From: Spirochaetota bacterium
GTDB taxonomy: Bacteria > Spirochaetota > UBA4802 > UBA5550
NCBI GenBank assembly: GCA_009787025.1
Contig: WRGT01000069.1
Span: 1 to 50,129 of the forward strand
Length of the DNA: 50,129 nucleotides
Reading direction: 5' to 3'
Program-made: the position numbers and the translations under genes
Notes under the pieces: model-generated
What the model saw: the letters and a program-made list of their open reading frames with translations, nothing else
Database searches by the model: none
Told to the model about the DNA's origin: nothing
In this document: in pieces, positions 50,007 through 50,129 of the stretch
How the letters are laid out: each line of letters starts with the position of its first letter
Position numbering within the stretch: position 1 is the stretch's first letter

Positions 50007-50129
50007 GTCATTGCGAGCGCTTCAGCCCGGTTAAGTATAGATTGAGTAACCTGCGCGTGGCAATCCAGAGTCTTAATTTATCCTACTGGATCGCCACGCC
50101 GAGTTTGCACTGTTTTATCGGGAGAACTT
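50007..50129 (+). repeat. Dispersed non-coding repeat element, copy 2 (truncated by window end)
   Basis: GTCATTGCGAGCGCTTCAGCC...GTAACCTGCGCGTGGCAATCCAG...TCTTAATTTATCCT...CTGGATCGCCACGCCGAGTTT matches the reverse complement of 41517-41683. Confidence 0.85.

Noticed and set aside
1-50129. CRISPR arrays, tRNA/rRNA genes, prophage or integron structures
   Set aside because: No regularly spaced repeats with unique spacers, no tRNA-like cloverleaf with conserved T-loop, and no integrase, capsid or transposase coding sequences were recognised.

Overview
AT-rich bacterial chromosomal window with about 37 supported protein-coding genes on both strands. Most of it is ordinary housekeeping and metabolism: hisD, an AlaA-like aminotransferase, lepA, an ABC-F protein, an rlmB/TrmH-type methyltransferase, cysS, murB, a GapN-like dehydrogenase, uvrA, a short smc, and a nadC-nadA-nadB operon. 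No rRNA, tRNA, CRISPR array or intact transposase was recognised. The less ordinary content is: (1) a small toxin-antitoxin patch at 19.3-20.6 kb with a decayed antitoxin/PIN-toxin pair and an intact hicAB carrying a perfect operator palindrome in its promoter; (2) heptamer-period tandem repeats at two gene ends (after lysE, and between hicB and rlmB); (3) a start-less zinc-ribbon reading frame after lysE; (4) three tandem ~725-aa CoA-transferase paralogues whose flanks are also duplicated; (5) a HEPN-domain gene paired with a small partner that is not a recognisable nucleotidyltransferase; (6) an SMC of only 912 aa with no recognisable hinge, bracketed by related palindromes; (7) an inverted pair of a ~160 bp dispersed non-coding repeat; (8) a candidate structured small RNA or leader in the intergenic region before murB; (9) an acidic zinc-ribbon protein translationally coupled to uvrA. 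I do not see a convincing large new defence or mobile system. The best undescribed-system candidates are the HEPN/partner pair and the CoA-transferase array. All family calls are from reading motifs by eye; no searches were run.
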